From: Vicia villosa
Lineage: Eukaryota; Streptophyta; Magnoliopsida; Fabales; Fabaceae
DNA: 64,000 nt
Assembly: GCF_029867415.1 (NCBI RefSeq)
Contig: NC_081180.1
Location: 21,042,808 to 21,106,807, forward strand
Reading direction: 5' to 3'
How positions within the stretch are numbered: position 1 is the first letter of the stretch; each line of letters begins with the position of its first letter. Of this stretch, positions 27,908 through 41,913 are shown piece by piece. The notes beneath the pieces were generated by a model. The model saw only the letters and a list, made by a program, of their open reading frames with translations, did not search any database and was not told where the DNA came from. A program made the translations under genes and the position numbers.

Positions 27908-28483
27908 CTAATAACTAGAAGTTGGTTGGTTTGTCAAAATCAATTTATTAACAATAGACATAATAATAGCGCATAGATTTTGCACATAACGGTTGGTATC
28001 CTTTAAAGGCTTCCTACTTGAGTTTTTGAACTTGTAATCACATGTCTCCGCTTGTATACCAGCTACATAAGCTCTTTGCTTAACAATCTTATAATCACGT
28101 TTGTTAAGAGCATTTAGAGCCTCGAGTAGATGTACATTAACTATCATGTTGTATAAAGCAAGACAATCTTTCAAAGCCTCTTTTTCCATTAGGCTAGTGG
28201 TTTGCACATAACCCTTTTTTATATGATCTATAGTTATTGTAGCATTGGCATTGACAATTCTAAGTGCTAAACGAGCAAATCCAACAATGTCTTCTTTAGA
28301 TCTATGATTAATTGATGATCTTAAAGTTATTGTACATAGGTGGTAATGAGGTGATTGACGACATATTTGTTCTAGCAAACTTGTGTGTGAGAGAGTGGAT
28401 TGGATTGGTGGAATCAATATGATTAATATGAACAAATGAAGGAAAATTATTGTTGGAGAACTTGTTTTCTTCATTTTATTCAT
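27908..28483 (-). CDS. Pectin methylesterase/invertase inhibitor-like protein (191 aa)
   Basis: A single-exon secreted protein of the plant PMEI/invertase-inhibitor family, which binds and inhibits cell-wall pectin methylesterase or invertase. Residues 1-29 form a signal peptide: basic MNKMKK, then a Leu/Ile core ending near IPPIQS. The mature part has the family cysteine pattern: C41 and C50 (CRQSPHYHLC), and C107 (KDC) with C148 (AETCDYKF). An extra C171 also occurs in some family members. The length is normal for the family and there is no intron, as is common. A Met four codons in is an alternative start. Which enzyme it inhibits cannot be read from the sequence. It has no relatives in the window and is surrounded by transposon debris but looks intact. 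Confidence 0.85.
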   Translation of the reverse strand: MNKMKKTSSPTIIFLHLFILIILIPPIQSTLSHTSLLEQICRQSPHYHLCTITLRSSINHRSKEDIVGFARLALRIVNANATITIDHIKKGYVQTTSLMEKEALKDCLALYNMIVNVHLLEALNALNKRDYKIVKQRAYVAGIQAETCDYKFKNSSRKPLKDTNRYVQNLCAIIMSIVNKLILTNQPTSSY

Positions 28484-29049
28484 GGGTTTGTTTTTAAGAA
28501 CATGAAAAAGTAATTATATTGATTTGATACTTCTACAATACGTATTATATGATGGAATGACACCATTGAATTTTTGTACCTTTTTTAGAAAAATATCTTG
28601 ACGTCTTCCTTTGTGCTCGCCAATGGGGTGAAGTCTTTGTGGTAAAAATGGTTATAAGTTTTTATTTAGCTATATATCTTTATGCATATTTTTGGCACAT
28701 CTTATTATTTCATTGGCTGACCTACCTCATTCAAAAGTGTATAAAAAATTAGATGTTGTGGTTGCCAATTTTATAAATTAGGTGTCGTGGTTGCAAATTA
28801 TATGATACATGGCTCATGTGGAGCTTATAACTATAAGTCACCATGCTTAAAAGGAATAAATGTTCCAATAATTATCCAAAAAAAATCTAAAACAACAACT
28901 ACCATTGATGAGGATAGTAATTGGTCTTAACAATGTAGAGATTTTGATTTGTTTATTAAAAAAAAAGTTAAGATGGATAATATGAGAGTTTTTGCTTATA
29001 GTACAATTCCTTTAAGTATGAAGAACGCTTTAATACTGAAACTAAAATA
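28484..29049. other. 5' flank of the inhibitor-like gene and spacer
   Basis: Contains the presumed promoter of the minus-strand inhibitor gene; a TATATA stretch near 28671 is about 190 bp upstream of its ATG. Two short imperfect direct repeats (TTAGATGTTGTGGTTGC / TTAGGTGTCGTGGTTGC) occur at about 28750-28795. Beyond 28900 the sequence may already belong to the Helitron relic. Confidence 0.4.
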
Positions 29050-29945
29050 AACCAATTCCATCAAATATATGTTTAATTATGTGAGTAAGTGTATTGATTG
29101 AGCTAATATTGAGTTAGAGAATAGTGTCGATTCTTCTAGAAAAAAATGCCCATTCAATGAAATAAAATAGGCAAAATACTCTTTTTGGTCCCTTATATTA
29201 ATCTCGAGGTTCATTTTGGTCTCTTAACTTCAAAAAATGTCATATTGGTCCATTAACTCTTCAAAAGGTGTCATTTTAGTCATTTTTGTTATATTAGCGA
29301 CTGATTTAGCGACCGATTTTTGAGTTTTTCCTTCGCTAATGTGACAAAAAGGACTAAAATGATACCTTTTGATGAGTTAGGGACCAATATGACACTTTTT
29401 AAAGTTAAGGGACTAAAATGAACCCGAGGTTAACATAAGGGACCAAAAAAGATATTTTGCCAATAAAATAATATTATATTTGTAGGAATGTGTCACTATG
29501 TGAGGATTTTGGAGGATTTTTTTCTTTTGATATTCATCGAATATGGCCACCAGTTCAAAGGCTATACACACATCTTTTGAATGAACAATGAATTAAATTT
29601 TAAGATAATAGCAATATTAAAGATGTTGTTACCAATAATGAAGATGTTTATACTATGTTTTTGGTTTGGTTTAAGGCAAACAAAATGTATGAAAAAGAAC
29701 AAAAATGTAAATTATGTTGAGTTCCCAACTTCGTTTGTTTATTTAACCAAATAGAAAAAACGACAACTAAGAAAAAAGAATTTTCCCTTGGAAGACTTAC
29801 TTATATTCTAGCATTAATGATTGAATCATAGTATATGAAGATATTGTTGACAATTTAAATAAGTGGTTCTAGCTACGAAAGTATTAAGATAGTTAATGGT
29901 AAGATATAAGTAATGTATTGAGAAGCATGTTATGATCTGGTGGTC
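29050..29945 (+). pseudogene. Helitron Rep/helicase pseudogene fragment
   Basis: Plus-strand pieces match the N-terminal Helitron helicase-like domain of plant rolling-circle transposons: SIKYMFNYVSKCID followed by a stop, then ending NEIK (29055-29168). After a MITE it resumes in the expected order with YYICRNVSLCED, FDIHRIWPPVQRLYTHLLNE (about 29477-29590), MFLVWFKANK, EFSLGRLTY (about 29780-29806), and SYESIKIVNG near 29870-29900. Several stop codons and frame shifts show decay. It stops at about 29945, where LTR-like sequence begins, so the rest of the helicase is absent. Confidence 0.75.
29170..29461. mobile_element. Mutator-type MITE with 9-bp target duplication (292 bp)
   Basis: Terminal inverted repeats of more than 100 bp start GGCAAAATA and contain TTTTGGTCCC-type phrases. 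The flanks are AATAAAATA at 29161-29169 and at 29462-29470, a perfect 9-bp target-site duplication as made by Mutator transposases. It interrupts the Helitron helicase relic between NEIK and YYICRN, so it is younger than that relic. Confidence 0.9.
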
Positions 29946-30651
29946 GAGAGCGTGGGGGCCGAACCAGATAGTAGAAACTAGGCATTAATTCCTAAACACA
30001 ACGAGAGCGCTTTAGGATTAATTATAACTTGTTTAATTTTTAAAACGCGTTCTTTGAATTTAAGTGGGCGAGCGAGAGCAAAATCCTACGGTTAAGGAGC
30101 GTGACTTTATTCAAAACCACGAGAATGTGAAGTTTAGTCTTTAAGCTAATATTTTCTACTAAATATGTTTTTGACATTTTTATAAGCTAACGAGTTACAA
30201 AGTCTCTGAGGTACGTGGAATACACATTCCGGTCTCGCTTTTCTTATATTCATCTTAATATTTATTTTATTTCAGTTTTAGTTATTAGTTTCTCCTTAAT
30301 GTATCATTCATTAGCCTTAGCTTTACAAAGAGACAATAGATTACAGTAGATTGACATTGGTCTCTATTGGTTCGACAATATTTTATATTACTTCAATATT
30401 TTTGTGCGCTTGCGGACGCATCACTTAATATGGTATTCCTAATTTGGTGCTAGCTTTCACCCTGACGTGTTTTTGTAGCCTACATGTGAAGGTGCGTGAA
30501 ACACAAGGAATGAGAGTTTGAATTGGGTTTCAAGGTTTAAAATCAAATTCTTTCCAAGTCAGAAACAAAGAACACAAGAGAAAAAATAAATGACACAATT
30601 ATTTTTAATCAGGTTCATGTTTAATAGAGACCAACTATCAATGTTGAAAAC
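29946..30651 (+). repeat. LTR-like non-coding fragment
   Basis: Contains phrases typical of plant LTR ends and leaders (GGGCGAGCGAGAGC near 30066; GTGCGCTTGCGGACGCATCA near 30403-30422), then sequence from 30470 that looks like minus-strand Ty1/copia-type LTR and appears to resume at 47134. No boundaries can be set. Confidence 0.35.
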
Positions 30652-30727
30652 TGTAACACCCTGAGAATCTAGATTAATTATTTATTTAATTAATTTAGCA
30701 TGAATATATGAGTCATTATGGAGTATT

Positions 30728-31105
<378 letters not shown>

Positions 31106-31119
31106 TATATATATATATA

Positions 31120-32907
<1,788 letters not shown>

Positions 32908-32972
<65 letters not shown>
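32908..32972. repeat. (TA)n microsatellite, right of foldback B
   Basis: About 32 TA units. After it the interrupted solo LTR resumes with a GATG-rich stretch and remains non-coding up to the Athila insertion. Confidence 0.95.
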
Positions 32973-32976
<4 letters not shown>

Positions 32977-34611
32977 TTTTGGTGTTTTTATGCTGAGTCC
33001 TTATGATGGTTTGTGATGATCTGTGATGTTTGAGGGTATGATGACTTATGTGATATTTTGATGATTCATGTGATGTTTTGGTGATTTTTGTGATACTTAG
33101 GTGTATTGAGGGATTTTTGGAGTATTTTAGAATAACTAGAGTAATTAGTTGGGGTTATTTTAATTAGAAAAATAGAATAATATTGGTGTTAGAGATAACA
33201 AAGGCAAGATAGTCATTTAAAGGGGCTAAGTAAGGGCAAAGGTGGAAGGACCATATTAGGGGTCCAAGGGTAAGTTTGATAAAAAGGAATATTGAGGTTT
33301 TAACGATTCATTTTGTGAAATTGCATTTGGAGAAGAGGCTGAGAGAAGAACATAGCTAGGGCACAGAGGAAGAGGAATTGTAGAACGCGAAGAGGAATTA
33401 GAATCAAGATCTAAATCTTAAGTAAGGGGATATTATCTTGATTATTATAATCGGTTTAAGTGTTAGGTAATTGTAGGATTGCTCTAGGGGTTTTGGTTTA
33501 TGAGGATTAGATGATAATGTGATGAATGAATTAGAAGTGTTGAATTGTAATAGAATAGTACCCATACTATAGAACATATAGGGATGTTATTGGATGATGA
33601 AACATGGTGTTTAAAGGATGTTTTAGGACCTATAATATGTTGGAATCGCAAGAATTGGGACTGGTTTTATGCAGGAAAACCCTGTTCACATAGATTCGTC
33701 GGGCGAACCGACCCAGTCGCCGGACGAATGGACTCGCCAAGGATGCGCCGAGTGAGAGAGTAGGCAAGTGGAGGCAGAGGCCACTGGCTTCAGTTGTTGG
33801 GCGAATAAATCCTCTCGCTGGGAAAATGTTGCTTGAACCAGAAAAATTTGTAAAATTCATAACTTGAGTTTTAGTACTCCGATTGACGTGTTGTTCGAAG
33901 CATTGCGAAGCTAAAGTAATAATCTGTAACTTAGTAAAATAAAATAAACAATATGACTCAGATTTCTAGAAGTTATATTGTGATGATATTATGAGACTTA
34001 GTGATTATATACTAAAAAGCGTGATTTCTATCGTGAATTGAGTTAAATATGCTTTATTGTTAATTGATGTATGTTCTTATGATGATCTTAATGTTATGAT
34101 GTGTATACTATGAAGCTTGTAATGAGGTAATATGAACATGATGAATGATGATGCGTTTTGACTAGTCGTGGTCCTATCTTTGTGTGTTGTTGCGCATCAT
34201 GTATTCATAGCATTTGTAGGACGATATATAGTCCAATGATGTTTTGCAGGATGATGAATTCAATGAAGTTTTGTAGGACATTTGATCCAATGATGTCCTT
34301 AATCCTATAGTGTGGATTAAGTGCAAAAATTGTGATGTGCTCTAGTTCCAAGCGGGAATCGATCATATTGGTGGGGATCTTTGGAGATGATGATGATTAA
34401 GTCATTAGTGATGTTTTGGTACCACTTGCATGAGTTTTGTTAAGTTGCATTTTATTATTTGTGGCATTGTATAATATTTGAATTAAGTGATATGTTTGAT
34501 GAATTCTTGATTTGTGGTGCTTTGATGTGAGGGGGTAGTGATTTCCATTATGTTATAGATCTAGTGAATGATGCCATGATGTTCTTGTTGTTGTTCCTAT
34601 GCCATGACTAC

Positions 34612-36054
34612 TGATCGGTCACCATTTCTAGTAAGTTTCCGCACCTTTTTCCGACCAAAAGTCATAATCTTGGTAATACTAAGTGGCATTGTTATAGGTT
34701 TTATTATAAGTTTCTTAATTTGTCGGTTATTTAAGTTTTGCATGCTAAGTGTGTTTTAAGTTTTATAAAAGTGCCATTTTATGCGTTGGTTGTTAGTTTG
34801 TTGTTGTCCAGGTTGAACCAGGAATGAGATAGGAACTTAGGACACTCCGAGGCGAAAAAAAAAGAAGCTGAAAGAGCCAAATAGAAGGTTCACACGGGCA
34901 CCAGTGTGCTTGCACACGGGCCGTGTCAAAAGAGGGCTGGAAAGATGTTTTTGAGAGCTAGGCAGAGGTTTCACACGGGCACCCGTGTTCCTGCACACGG
35001 TCCGTGTGAAAAGCTGAGCAGAAAGTGATTTTTGGGCTAAGAAGCAGTTGACCAACACGGGCACCCGTGTTCCTGCACACGGTCCGTGTTGGTAGGCGCG
35101 GGCAGATTTCCAACTTTTGATATTTTGAAAGCCTTGAGCTCATTAAGGGTATTTTGGACCTTTCGGATACGAGGGATGACTGCCAACACTACTAAAACCT
35201 AACAGGAAGGAGGAACCGATCATCTTGGATCATTGAGCATAGAGAATTACAGAGAAAGAAGAGTCAAGGGTTTTGGAAGAGATCTTCAAGAGCACTCGCG
35301 ATTGGAGATCATATCAACCGATAATTTCTTGTAATGACTTCAATTACTCTTGTTATTTTCTTAAACACTATGAGTAGCTAAACTATTTTATGCTAGGGTG
35401 ATGTCCCTAAATCTTTTCATGTAATGACTTGTTAAAACCGTTGTGATGAATTTGATGTTTTTATAATTTGAGTTTATGATTCAAAGATTTTCATGCTTCA
35501 TCATATTGGAAAATATTTTGTTGATCTATGATTAGGGTTAGGCGTGACACACCACTCTAATGCGTTTTGAATCACAACATTACCGGTAAATCACTTAGGA
35601 ATAAGGATTTCACCATAGTGATCATTCATTCTAGATTACAATGCGTAATGCCTTAATACTAAAATCAATTATTGAGGAATTGAAATTGACTTTTAAGTGT
35701 TAATAAGTTTTTCACTAAGGAATTAGGGAAAACTATTTTATGGAATTGATACTCAATTATAGTCACATCTTTTCTTGAACAACGGTGTTCTCAAGGAGTT
35801 ACATAAGATTTATACATCAACCTTAGCATGCCTTCTCATTTGTGAACCAAATCATCATTTACTTATCGTTTTTAATTATAAACAGTTAGTAGTTTTATCA
35901 AGCAAAACAAAAACCAATCATAGCTTTTTGTTCAATTGAAATTTAGTCCTGGCTTATATTTTATCCGCAGTCCTTGTGATCGATACTTGGATTCAACTCC
36001 ATTTTAATAACTACATTGGTAACAAAAGTAGTACACTTGCTATTTTTCCGATCA
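34612..36054 (+). mobile_element. Athila 5' LTR (1443 bp)
   Basis: Starts TGATCGGTCACC and ends TTTTTCCGATCA. It contains three palindromic repeats (34891-35090). The open frames seen on the minus strand here (34837-35143) only follow these repeats and are not genes. Confidence 0.95.
34891..35090. repeat. Three tandem palindromic ACACGGGC motifs in 5' LTR
   Basis: Units of about 82 bp, each with a palindrome of the ACACGGGCACCCGTGT type followed by ACACGGTCCGTGT. Hairpins can form in DNA or RNA. The same arrangement occurs in the 3' LTR (45411-45610), and related units lie in the pol-env spacer (41914-42116). Confidence 0.9.
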
Positions 36055-36060
36055 AGTTTT

Positions 36061-36078
36061 TGGCGCCGTTGCCGGGGA
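36061..36078 (+). other. Primer-binding site of Athila element
   Basis: TGGCGCCGTTGCCGGGGA, six bases after the LTR end. It matches the tRNA-Asp-type PBS used by Athila, Calypso and Cyclops elements. Confidence 0.92.
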
Positions 36079-36204
36079 CTGCCAAACTATAAGCCGAACT
36101 TTAAGTCAATTGAAATTTTGTTGCTCTGCGACCAAAATTTTATTTTTATCCGTTCTTCTAATTTCATTGCAGTTGTATCTGTTCTAACTGTTGTCTAACT
36201 GTTT

Positions 36205-36933
36205 ATGCGAGGTCAGACCTCAGCTAAATTTTCCTTTGACACAGAACCAGAAAGAGCTCTGCACGAGAGACGCCGCAAGGCAAGAATTGAAAGACTGGCA
36301 GCACCAAGTGCAAGTCTCAGTGTTCCACATCAGGAAAGCGACGACGAAGTGTCTGTGCATTCGGAGCACAGCGACTCTGACTTTGACAGGGAGGTAGTTC
36401 AGGAACCAGTTAACATGGCTGGAAATCAACCTCCTGCGGAGAGATTGTTAGGGGACTATGGAGGGGCAAATGCTCACCCCAACCGGATGACTATTGTTAA
36501 TCAACCCGTGAATGTGGCACATTTTCAATTGCATCCATCCACCATTCGCCAGCTAGAGAGCAAGCCGTTCTCCGGAAGAATAAACGAGGATGCAAATAAG
36601 CATCTTCAGAGATTTCTCACTACGACAACTTCGTTGAAGATCGAAGGTCATTCAGAGGAGGCCAAGAGACTTGTTATGTTTCCGTTTACACTTACTGATG
36701 ACGCAGAGGAGTGGTTTTACTCACTTCCGGCTGCAAGTATCACGACATGGCAAGAGATGGAAACGGCATTCCTCAATGAATATTTTCCTGCGTCGGTGTT
36801 CATCCGAAAAAGAGACGACATTGTAAATTTCAAACAAAAAGAGGGGGAATCGTTGGGGGATGCATACAAGAGGTTCAAAAGGTGTTTGACTTCATGTCCT
36901 ACTCATAACATGGACGCTACCGAGCAAATGTAG
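36205..36933 (+). pseudogene. gag: Gag, N-terminal part, ended by in-frame TAG
   Basis: The Gag polyprotein forms the virus-like particle of the retroelement. This 242-codon part starts at an ATG 127 bp after the PBS. It has an acidic N-terminal stretch (HQESDDEVSVHSEHSDSD), then the retrotransposon Gag domain from about residue 95, with FPFTLTDDAEEWFYSL and WQEMETAFLNEYFP. It ends in TAG at 36931-36933, inside the Gag domain. The downstream frame is the same and continues Gag at once, so a single nonsense change explains it. The base after TAG does not fit the tobamovirus-type CARYYA readthrough context. Without suppression no full Gag is made. Confidence 0.85.
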
Positions 36934-36939
36934 AATTTC

Positions 36940-39900
36940 GTGAATGGGTTGCGACTTAAGACAAAGCAGCTTATTGATACCGCTGCTGGTGGTTCAACAA
37001 ATTTTGCTACAACCACAGTTATGAAAAGGATCATAGAGGCAATTGCTGCTAATGAGCATCTTGAGTTGTATGATCGTACCATGAGCCAACCGGAGGGCAA
37101 AATTGATTTGAAGTTGCCAGAACAGGTCGTAAAGATGGAGGATCAGATTGCTGCAGAGGTAGAGAGAAGGTTAAAAAAGATGAATATTGGAACTCAGACA
37201 GTAGCACAGGTGGAACCAGTTAAAGCGGTTCTTTGTGAAATATGTGGTGGACCGCACTTTGCTATGCATTGTGTGGCAACGCAAGAACAGGTTGAGCAGA
37301 TTCATATGTTGAGGCAGAATAATCCTTATGCCAACACATATAATCCGGGGTGGAAAAATCATCCGAACTTCTCATGGAAAGACCAGCAAGGAAACGTCCA
37401 GAAGCCGGTTCAAGGACAACAATTATATCAACCTCAGACTCAACAATACCAACCACAGGGACAACAATATCGTCCACAACAACAACCATACCAGCAACCT
37501 CAACAACAATACCAACCACAGGGTCCAAGAAAGGCGGATTGGGAAATTGCCATTGAAAAGATGGCCGCTCAAAGCTCCCAATTCCAAGAAGAGACACGTA
37601 GCAATTTAAGGAACACCGGAGCCTCAATCAAGAACCTTGAAGTACAAACGAGTCAAATTGCTCAACACCTTGCAATTCCGCAAGCATCAGGAGCCCTCCC
37701 AAGCGCAACTGTTACTAATCCTAAAGACAATCAAAAAATCAATGCCGTCACTACACGGAGAGGGAAACCATGTGAAGTGGTGGAAAAGGATTCGGAGAGT
37801 GAGGATCAATTGCTTGAGGTGGAGCTGGACATAAGAGAGAATGAGCAAGTGGAAGAAGAAGTGGTAACACCAGCACCGGTTACGAAAGAAAAAGTGTTAA
37901 CACCAACACCAGAAGTCAAGCTGCCTTACCCTCAAAGAAACAAGAAAAAGGGGCAGCAAGAAAAGAATTTTGAGAAGTTCCTGGAATTATTCAAAAAGAT
38001 GAAGCTGAATATTCCGTTGTTGGAAGCACTTGAGCAAATGCCCACCTATGCCAAATTCATGAAGGACATCATCGCTAAAAAGCGAACCATTGCAGACCAT
38101 CCCATTATTCTAACAGAAACTTGTAGTGCTATTTTGCAGGGCCTGAAGATTCCAGTGAAAAAAAAGGATAGAGGAGCAGTAACTATCCCTTGCACTATTG
38201 GAGATAGATCTTTCAAGAGAGCTCTAATTGATCTGGGGGCAAGTATCAGTCTCATGCCTCTATCCATCTACAAAAAGTTGGGAATTGGTGCAATCCAAGA
38301 CACTCGGATGACTCTCCAATTTGCAGATCATTCGGTCAAGCGACCTTACGGAGTAGTCCAAGACGTCCTTGTGAAAGTTGATAAGTTTGTGTTTCCGGTA
38401 GATTTTGTAATTCTTGAAATGCCAGAAGATGAAGAGATGCCGATAATTCTGGGACGACCATTCTTGGAAACAGGGAGAGTCATGATAGATATGGATGGGG
38501 GCACTCTGACTTTGAAGGTTTATGACGAAGAGTTAAAAATCAATGTTCATAATACCATGAAGCATAAAGAGGATATTGGCACTAGTAGCAATATACAAGT
38601 GCTCCAACAAGTGGTAGAAAGTGATCATGTGGAGAGTGTGTCGCAATTACCTCTCGAAAGAGTTTTGAGCATGTCAATTTTTGGAGATAATGAAGAAGCC
38701 AATGATAATGACTTGGAGGTGGTATCAATGTTGGAAACTCAACCTATCTTTAAAGGTTCTCGAACACATAGGTGGGAAGATCTAAGGCAACCAATAGCAT
38801 TGGGTTGCAATGAAGAAAAGCCAAAAAGTTCAGAATTGAAACAGCTTCCGGAGAATCTTAAATATGTTTTCCTTGATTCTGAAGAAAAATGTCCCGCCAT
38901 CATTAGCTCGAGCTTGAAAAATATACAAGAGGACAAGTTAATTGAAGTTCTGAAAAAGTTCAAGGGAGCTATGGGTTGGAAAATTGAAGACCTCAAGGGA
39001 ATAAGTCCTACGATGTGCATGCACAAAATTCTCATGGAAGAAGATCACAAACTGGTGGTGCAACCTCAAAGGAGATTGAACCCAGTTATGAAGGAGGTGG
39101 TGAGAAAGGAAGTTGTGAAGCTGTTAGATGCAGGTCTTATTTATCCGATATCAGACAGTTCATGGGTGAGCCCTGTTCATGTGGTACCTAAAAAAGGAGG
39201 TACAACGGTGATAGCTAATGAAAAGAATGAGTTGATTCCTACCAAAACGGTCACTGGGTGGCGGGTGTGCATAGACTACAGAAGACTAAATCTGGCCACA
39301 AGAAAAGACCACTTTCCATTGCCATTCATTGACCAAATGCTAGAAAGATTGGCTGGGCATGACTATTATTGTTTTCTGGATGGGTACTCGGGATACAACC
39401 AAATTGCGGTTGCACCGGAGGATCAAGAGAAGACAGCCTTTACTTGCCCATACGGTATCTTCGCTTATAGAAGGATGTCGTTCGGGTTGTGTAATGCCCC
39501 AGCGACATTCCAAAGATGCATGACTTCTATTTTTGCTGATATGCTTGAAAAGCATATGGAAGTCTTCATGGATGACTTCTCGGTATTTGGTTCCTCCTTT
39601 GATAATTGTCTGGCTAACCTTTCACTTGTTTTGCAGCGATGTCAAGAAAGTAATCTGATCCTAAACTGGGAGAAGTGCCATTTCATGGTACGAGAAGGCA
39701 TTGTGCTTGGTCACAAGATCTCCCACAGGGGAATCGAAGTTGATCAAGCTAAGGTGGAGGTTATCTCAAAATTACCACCACCTGTGAATGAGAAAGGTAT
39801 TCGGAGTTTCCTAGGCCATGCGGGATTCTACCGTAGGTTCATAAGGGATTTTTCGAAGATAGCCAAACCGCTGACTACTTTGTTGGTTAAAGACAGGACT

Positions 39901-41718
39901 TTTGTATTCAATAAAGAGTGTGCCGATGCATTTGAGACACTGAAAAATAAACTAGTGTCGGCACCCATTGTGATTGCCCCTGATTGGTCTCTACCCTTTG
40001 AGATCATGTGCGATGCTAGCGACATTGCAGTGGGGGCTATACTTGGACAGCAGAGAGAAAAATTGCTTCATGTTATTTATTATGCCAGTCATGTTTTGAA
40101 CCCTGCACAGATCAATTATGCAACTACCGAGAAGGAGTTGCTAGCTGTTGTGTATGCCTTTGATAAATTCAGGCAATATCTGTTGGGTTCGAAAGTGATT
40201 GTTTACACTGACCATGCTGCTTTAAAATATCTCTTTGCCAAGCAGGATTCGAAACCCAGACTCCTGAGGTGGATTTTACTTCTCCAAGAGTTCGATGTAG
40301 AGATTCGCGACAAGAAAGGGTGTGAAAACACTGTTGCATATCACCTTTCGCGAATGTCACCCATTGAGGAGACAGAAGAACGGCGTCCAATAAAGGATGA
40401 GTTTGCTGATGAACACATCCTAGCTGTTATTGGAGTGCCTTGGTTTGCTGATTACGCAAACTACCTTGTTGGCGGTATAATACCTGACGATTTTGATTCT
40501 AACCGCAAGAAAAAGTTTGTTCATGATTGCAGGTTCTATCTATGGGACGACCCATACCTATACAAGAGAGGAGTAGATGGGCTGATAAGACGATGTGTGC
40601 CTGAGGAGGAGCAAAAGGATGTGTTGAGAGCATGTCATGACTCTGAATATGGAGGGCATTTCAGTGGGGATCGTACTGCTTCCAAAGTCTTGCAGTCAGG
40701 ATTGTACTGGCCATCATTGTTCAAAGATTCCCAAGAGATGGTAAAAGAATGTGATAAGTGTCAGCGTACTGGGAACATATCAAAAAGAAATCAAATGCCC
40801 CAGAATTTCATGTTAGAGGTGGAGCTATTCGATGTTTGGGGAATTGACTTCATGGGTCCGTTTCCACCATCATTCGGGAAGAATTACATCTTAGTTGCAG
40901 TGGACTATGTCTCAAAATGGGTGGAGGCGGTAGCTTTACCAACTAATGATGCAAAGGTAGTAGTCAAGTTCTTGAGGGAGAACATATTTGCTAGGTTTGG
41001 AGTACCGAGAGCACTAATTAGTGATGAAGGAACTCACTTCCTAAATCACCTCATGGAGAAACTCCTGCAGAAATACAATGTGAAGCATCGGATAGCCACC
41101 CCTTATCACCCTCAAACTAGTGGTCAGGTAGAGGTGTCGAATAGACAGCTCAAGCAAATTCTCGAGAAGACAGTGAGTTCGTCGCGAAAGGATTGGGCAA
41201 CAAAGCTAGATGATGCGTTATGGGCTTACCGAACGGCGTTCAAAACACCCATCGGGATGTCACCATACCAACTTGTCTACGGAAAAGCATGTCACTTACC
41301 TTTAGAGCTTGAACACAAGGCATTTTGGGCAACTAAATTTTTGAACATGGACTTGTCTCTAGCAGGAAATTCTAGAATCTTACAGTTGCATGAATTAGAA
41401 GAGTTCCGGAATCGTGCGTACGAAAATGCCAAGGTTTACAAGGAACAGACCAAGAAGTGGCACGATAGGAGGATTCAGAAAAAAGAGTTTTGGGAAGGAC
41501 AGCTGGTCCTTCTGTACAATTCCCGTTTGAAGCTTTTTCCGGGAAAATTGAGATCCAAATGGTCGGGACCATTTATGGTTCATAAGGTGTTCCCTTACGG
41601 TGCAGTTGAAATAAAAAATCAAGCTAATGGAGACATCTTTAAAGTTAATGGGCAGAGATTAAAGCCATATTTCCAAGGTCAACCAGTTGGACAGGTTGAT
41701 GTCATTCGTCTTGCTTAG
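36940..41718 (+). CDS. pol: Gag C-terminal part and Pol polyprotein (PR-RT-RH-IN), Athila type
   Basis: An open frame of 1592 codons in the same frame as the preceding gag part. In order (residues counted from 36940): rest of the Gag domain; zinc knuckle [13 protein letters not shown] at 99-111; Gln/Pro-rich linker about 150-195; aspartic protease with [12 protein letters not shown] (D431), DLG in place of DTG/DSG as in relatives; reverse transcriptase with FMDD at 876-879; RNase H with CDAS (D1025); integrase zinc finger (H1233, H1240, C1271, C1274) and catalytic D1303, D1362 and E1398 with D-35-E spacing; C-terminal KWSGPFMV, the usual GPY/F position. All catalytic residues I can check are present. 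The frame has no ATG near its start and probably depends on translation through the TAG upstream, so this copy is likely defective for protein supply while its RNA could still be mobilised. Confidence 0.93.
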   Translation: MNGLRLKTKQLIDTAAGGSTNFATTTVMKRIIEAIAANEHLELYDRTMSQPEGKIDLKLPEQVVKMEDQIAAEVERRLKKMNIGTQTVAQVEPVKAVLCEICGGPHFAMHCVATQEQVEQIHMLRQNNPYANTYNPGWKNHPNFSWKDQQGNVQKPVQGQQLYQPQTQQYQPQGQQYRPQQQPYQQPQQQYQPQGPRKADWEIAIEKMAAQSSQFQEETRSNLRNTGASIKNLEVQTSQIAQHLAIPQASGALPSATVTNPKDNQKINAVTTRRGKPCEVVEKDSESEDQLLEVELDIRENEQVEEEVVTPAPVTKEKVLTPTPEVKLPYPQRNKKKGQQEKNFEKFLELFKKMKLNIPLLEALEQMPTYAKFMKDIIAKKRTIADHPIILTETCSAILQGLKIPVKKKDRGAVTIPCTIGDRSFKRALIDLGASISLMPLSIYKKLGIGAIQDTRMTLQFADHSVKRPYGVVQDVLVKVDKFVFPVDFVILEMPEDEEMPIILGRPFLETGRVMIDMDGGTLTLKVYDEELKINVHNTMKHKEDIGTSSNIQVLQQVVESDHVESVSQLPLERVLSMSIFGDNEEANDNDLEVVSMLETQPIFKGSRTHRWEDLRQPIALGCNEEKPKSSELKQLPENLKYVFLDSEEKCPAIISSSLKNIQEDKLIEVLKKFKGAMGWKIEDLKGISPTMCMHKILMEEDHKLVVQPQRRLNPVMKEVVRKEVVKLLDAGLIYPISDSSWVSPVHVVPKKGGTTVIANEKNELIPTKTVTGWRVCIDYRRLNLATRKDHFPLPFIDQMLERLAGHDYYCFLDGYSGYNQIAVAPEDQEKTAFTCPYGIFAYRRMSFGLCNAPATFQRCMTSIFADMLEKHMEVFMDDFSVFGSSFDNCLANLSLVLQRCQESNLILNWEKCHFMVREGIVLGHKISHRGIEVDQAKVEVISKLPPPVNEKGIRSFLGHAGFYRRFIRDFSKIAKPLTTLLVKDRTFVFNKECADAFETLKNKLVSAPIVIAPDWSLPFEIMCDASDIAVGAILGQQREKLLHVIYYASHVLNPAQINYATTEKELLAVVYAFDKFRQYLLGSKVIVYTDHAALKYLFAKQDSKPRLLRWILLLQEFDVEIRDKKGCENTVAYHLSRMSPIEETEERRPIKDEFADEHILAVIGVPWFADYANYLVGGIIPDDFDSNRKKKFVHDCRFYLWDDPYLYKRGVDGLIRRCVPEEEQKDVLRACHDSEYGGHFSGDRTASKVLQSGLYWPSLFKDSQEMVKECDKCQRTGNISKRNQMPQNFMLEVELFDVWGIDFMGPFPPSFGKNYILVAVDYVSKWVEAVALPTNDAKVVVKFLRENIFARFGVPRALISDEGTHFLNHLMEKLLQKYNVKHRIATPYHPQTSGQVEVSNRQLKQILEKTVSSSRKDWATKLDDALWAYRTAFKTPIGMSPYQLVYGKACHLPLELEHKAFWATKFLNMDLSLAGNSRILQLHELEEFRNRAYENAKVYKEQTKKWHDRRIQKKEFWEGQLVLLYNSRLKLFPGKLRSKWSGPFMVHKVFPYGAVEIKNQANGDIFKVNGQRLKPYFQGQPVGQVDVIRLA

Positions 41719-41763
41719 TAGGACGATGGACCGTCGAGCCATGCGACGTTAAACGAAGCGCTC

Positions 41764-41781
41764 CGTGGGAGGCAACCCACG
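41764..41781 (+). other. Hairpin just after pol (CGTGGG-AGGCAA-CCCACG)
   Basis: A perfect 6-bp stem with a 6-nt loop, 45 bp past the pol stop, preceded by the palindrome AGCGCT. From memory, similar blocks follow pol in many plant Athila-lineage elements. Its role is unknown. Confidence 0.6.
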
Positions 41782-41913
41782 TTTGTTTCCGTTAACTTTC
41801 ATTTTCTTTGTTTTATTTCGTTTCTTTTGTAGGTGGTAGAGTTTGGACCGGTAGACGCAACTCGAGTAAAACGGCACGGAGAGTGTCCATTTTTGGTGCA
41901 TTGAAAACCATCA

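Noticed and set aside
34837..35143. Minus-strand ORFs with repeated TRTVCRNTGARV-type segments (also 45357-45663)
   Set aside because: Translation of the palindromic LTR repeats in antisense; no independent support.
36205..36933. TAG in gag as a programmed readthrough signal
   Set aside because: Not excluded, but the following bases (AATTTC) do not fit the CARYYA context, so decay is the simpler reading for this copy.
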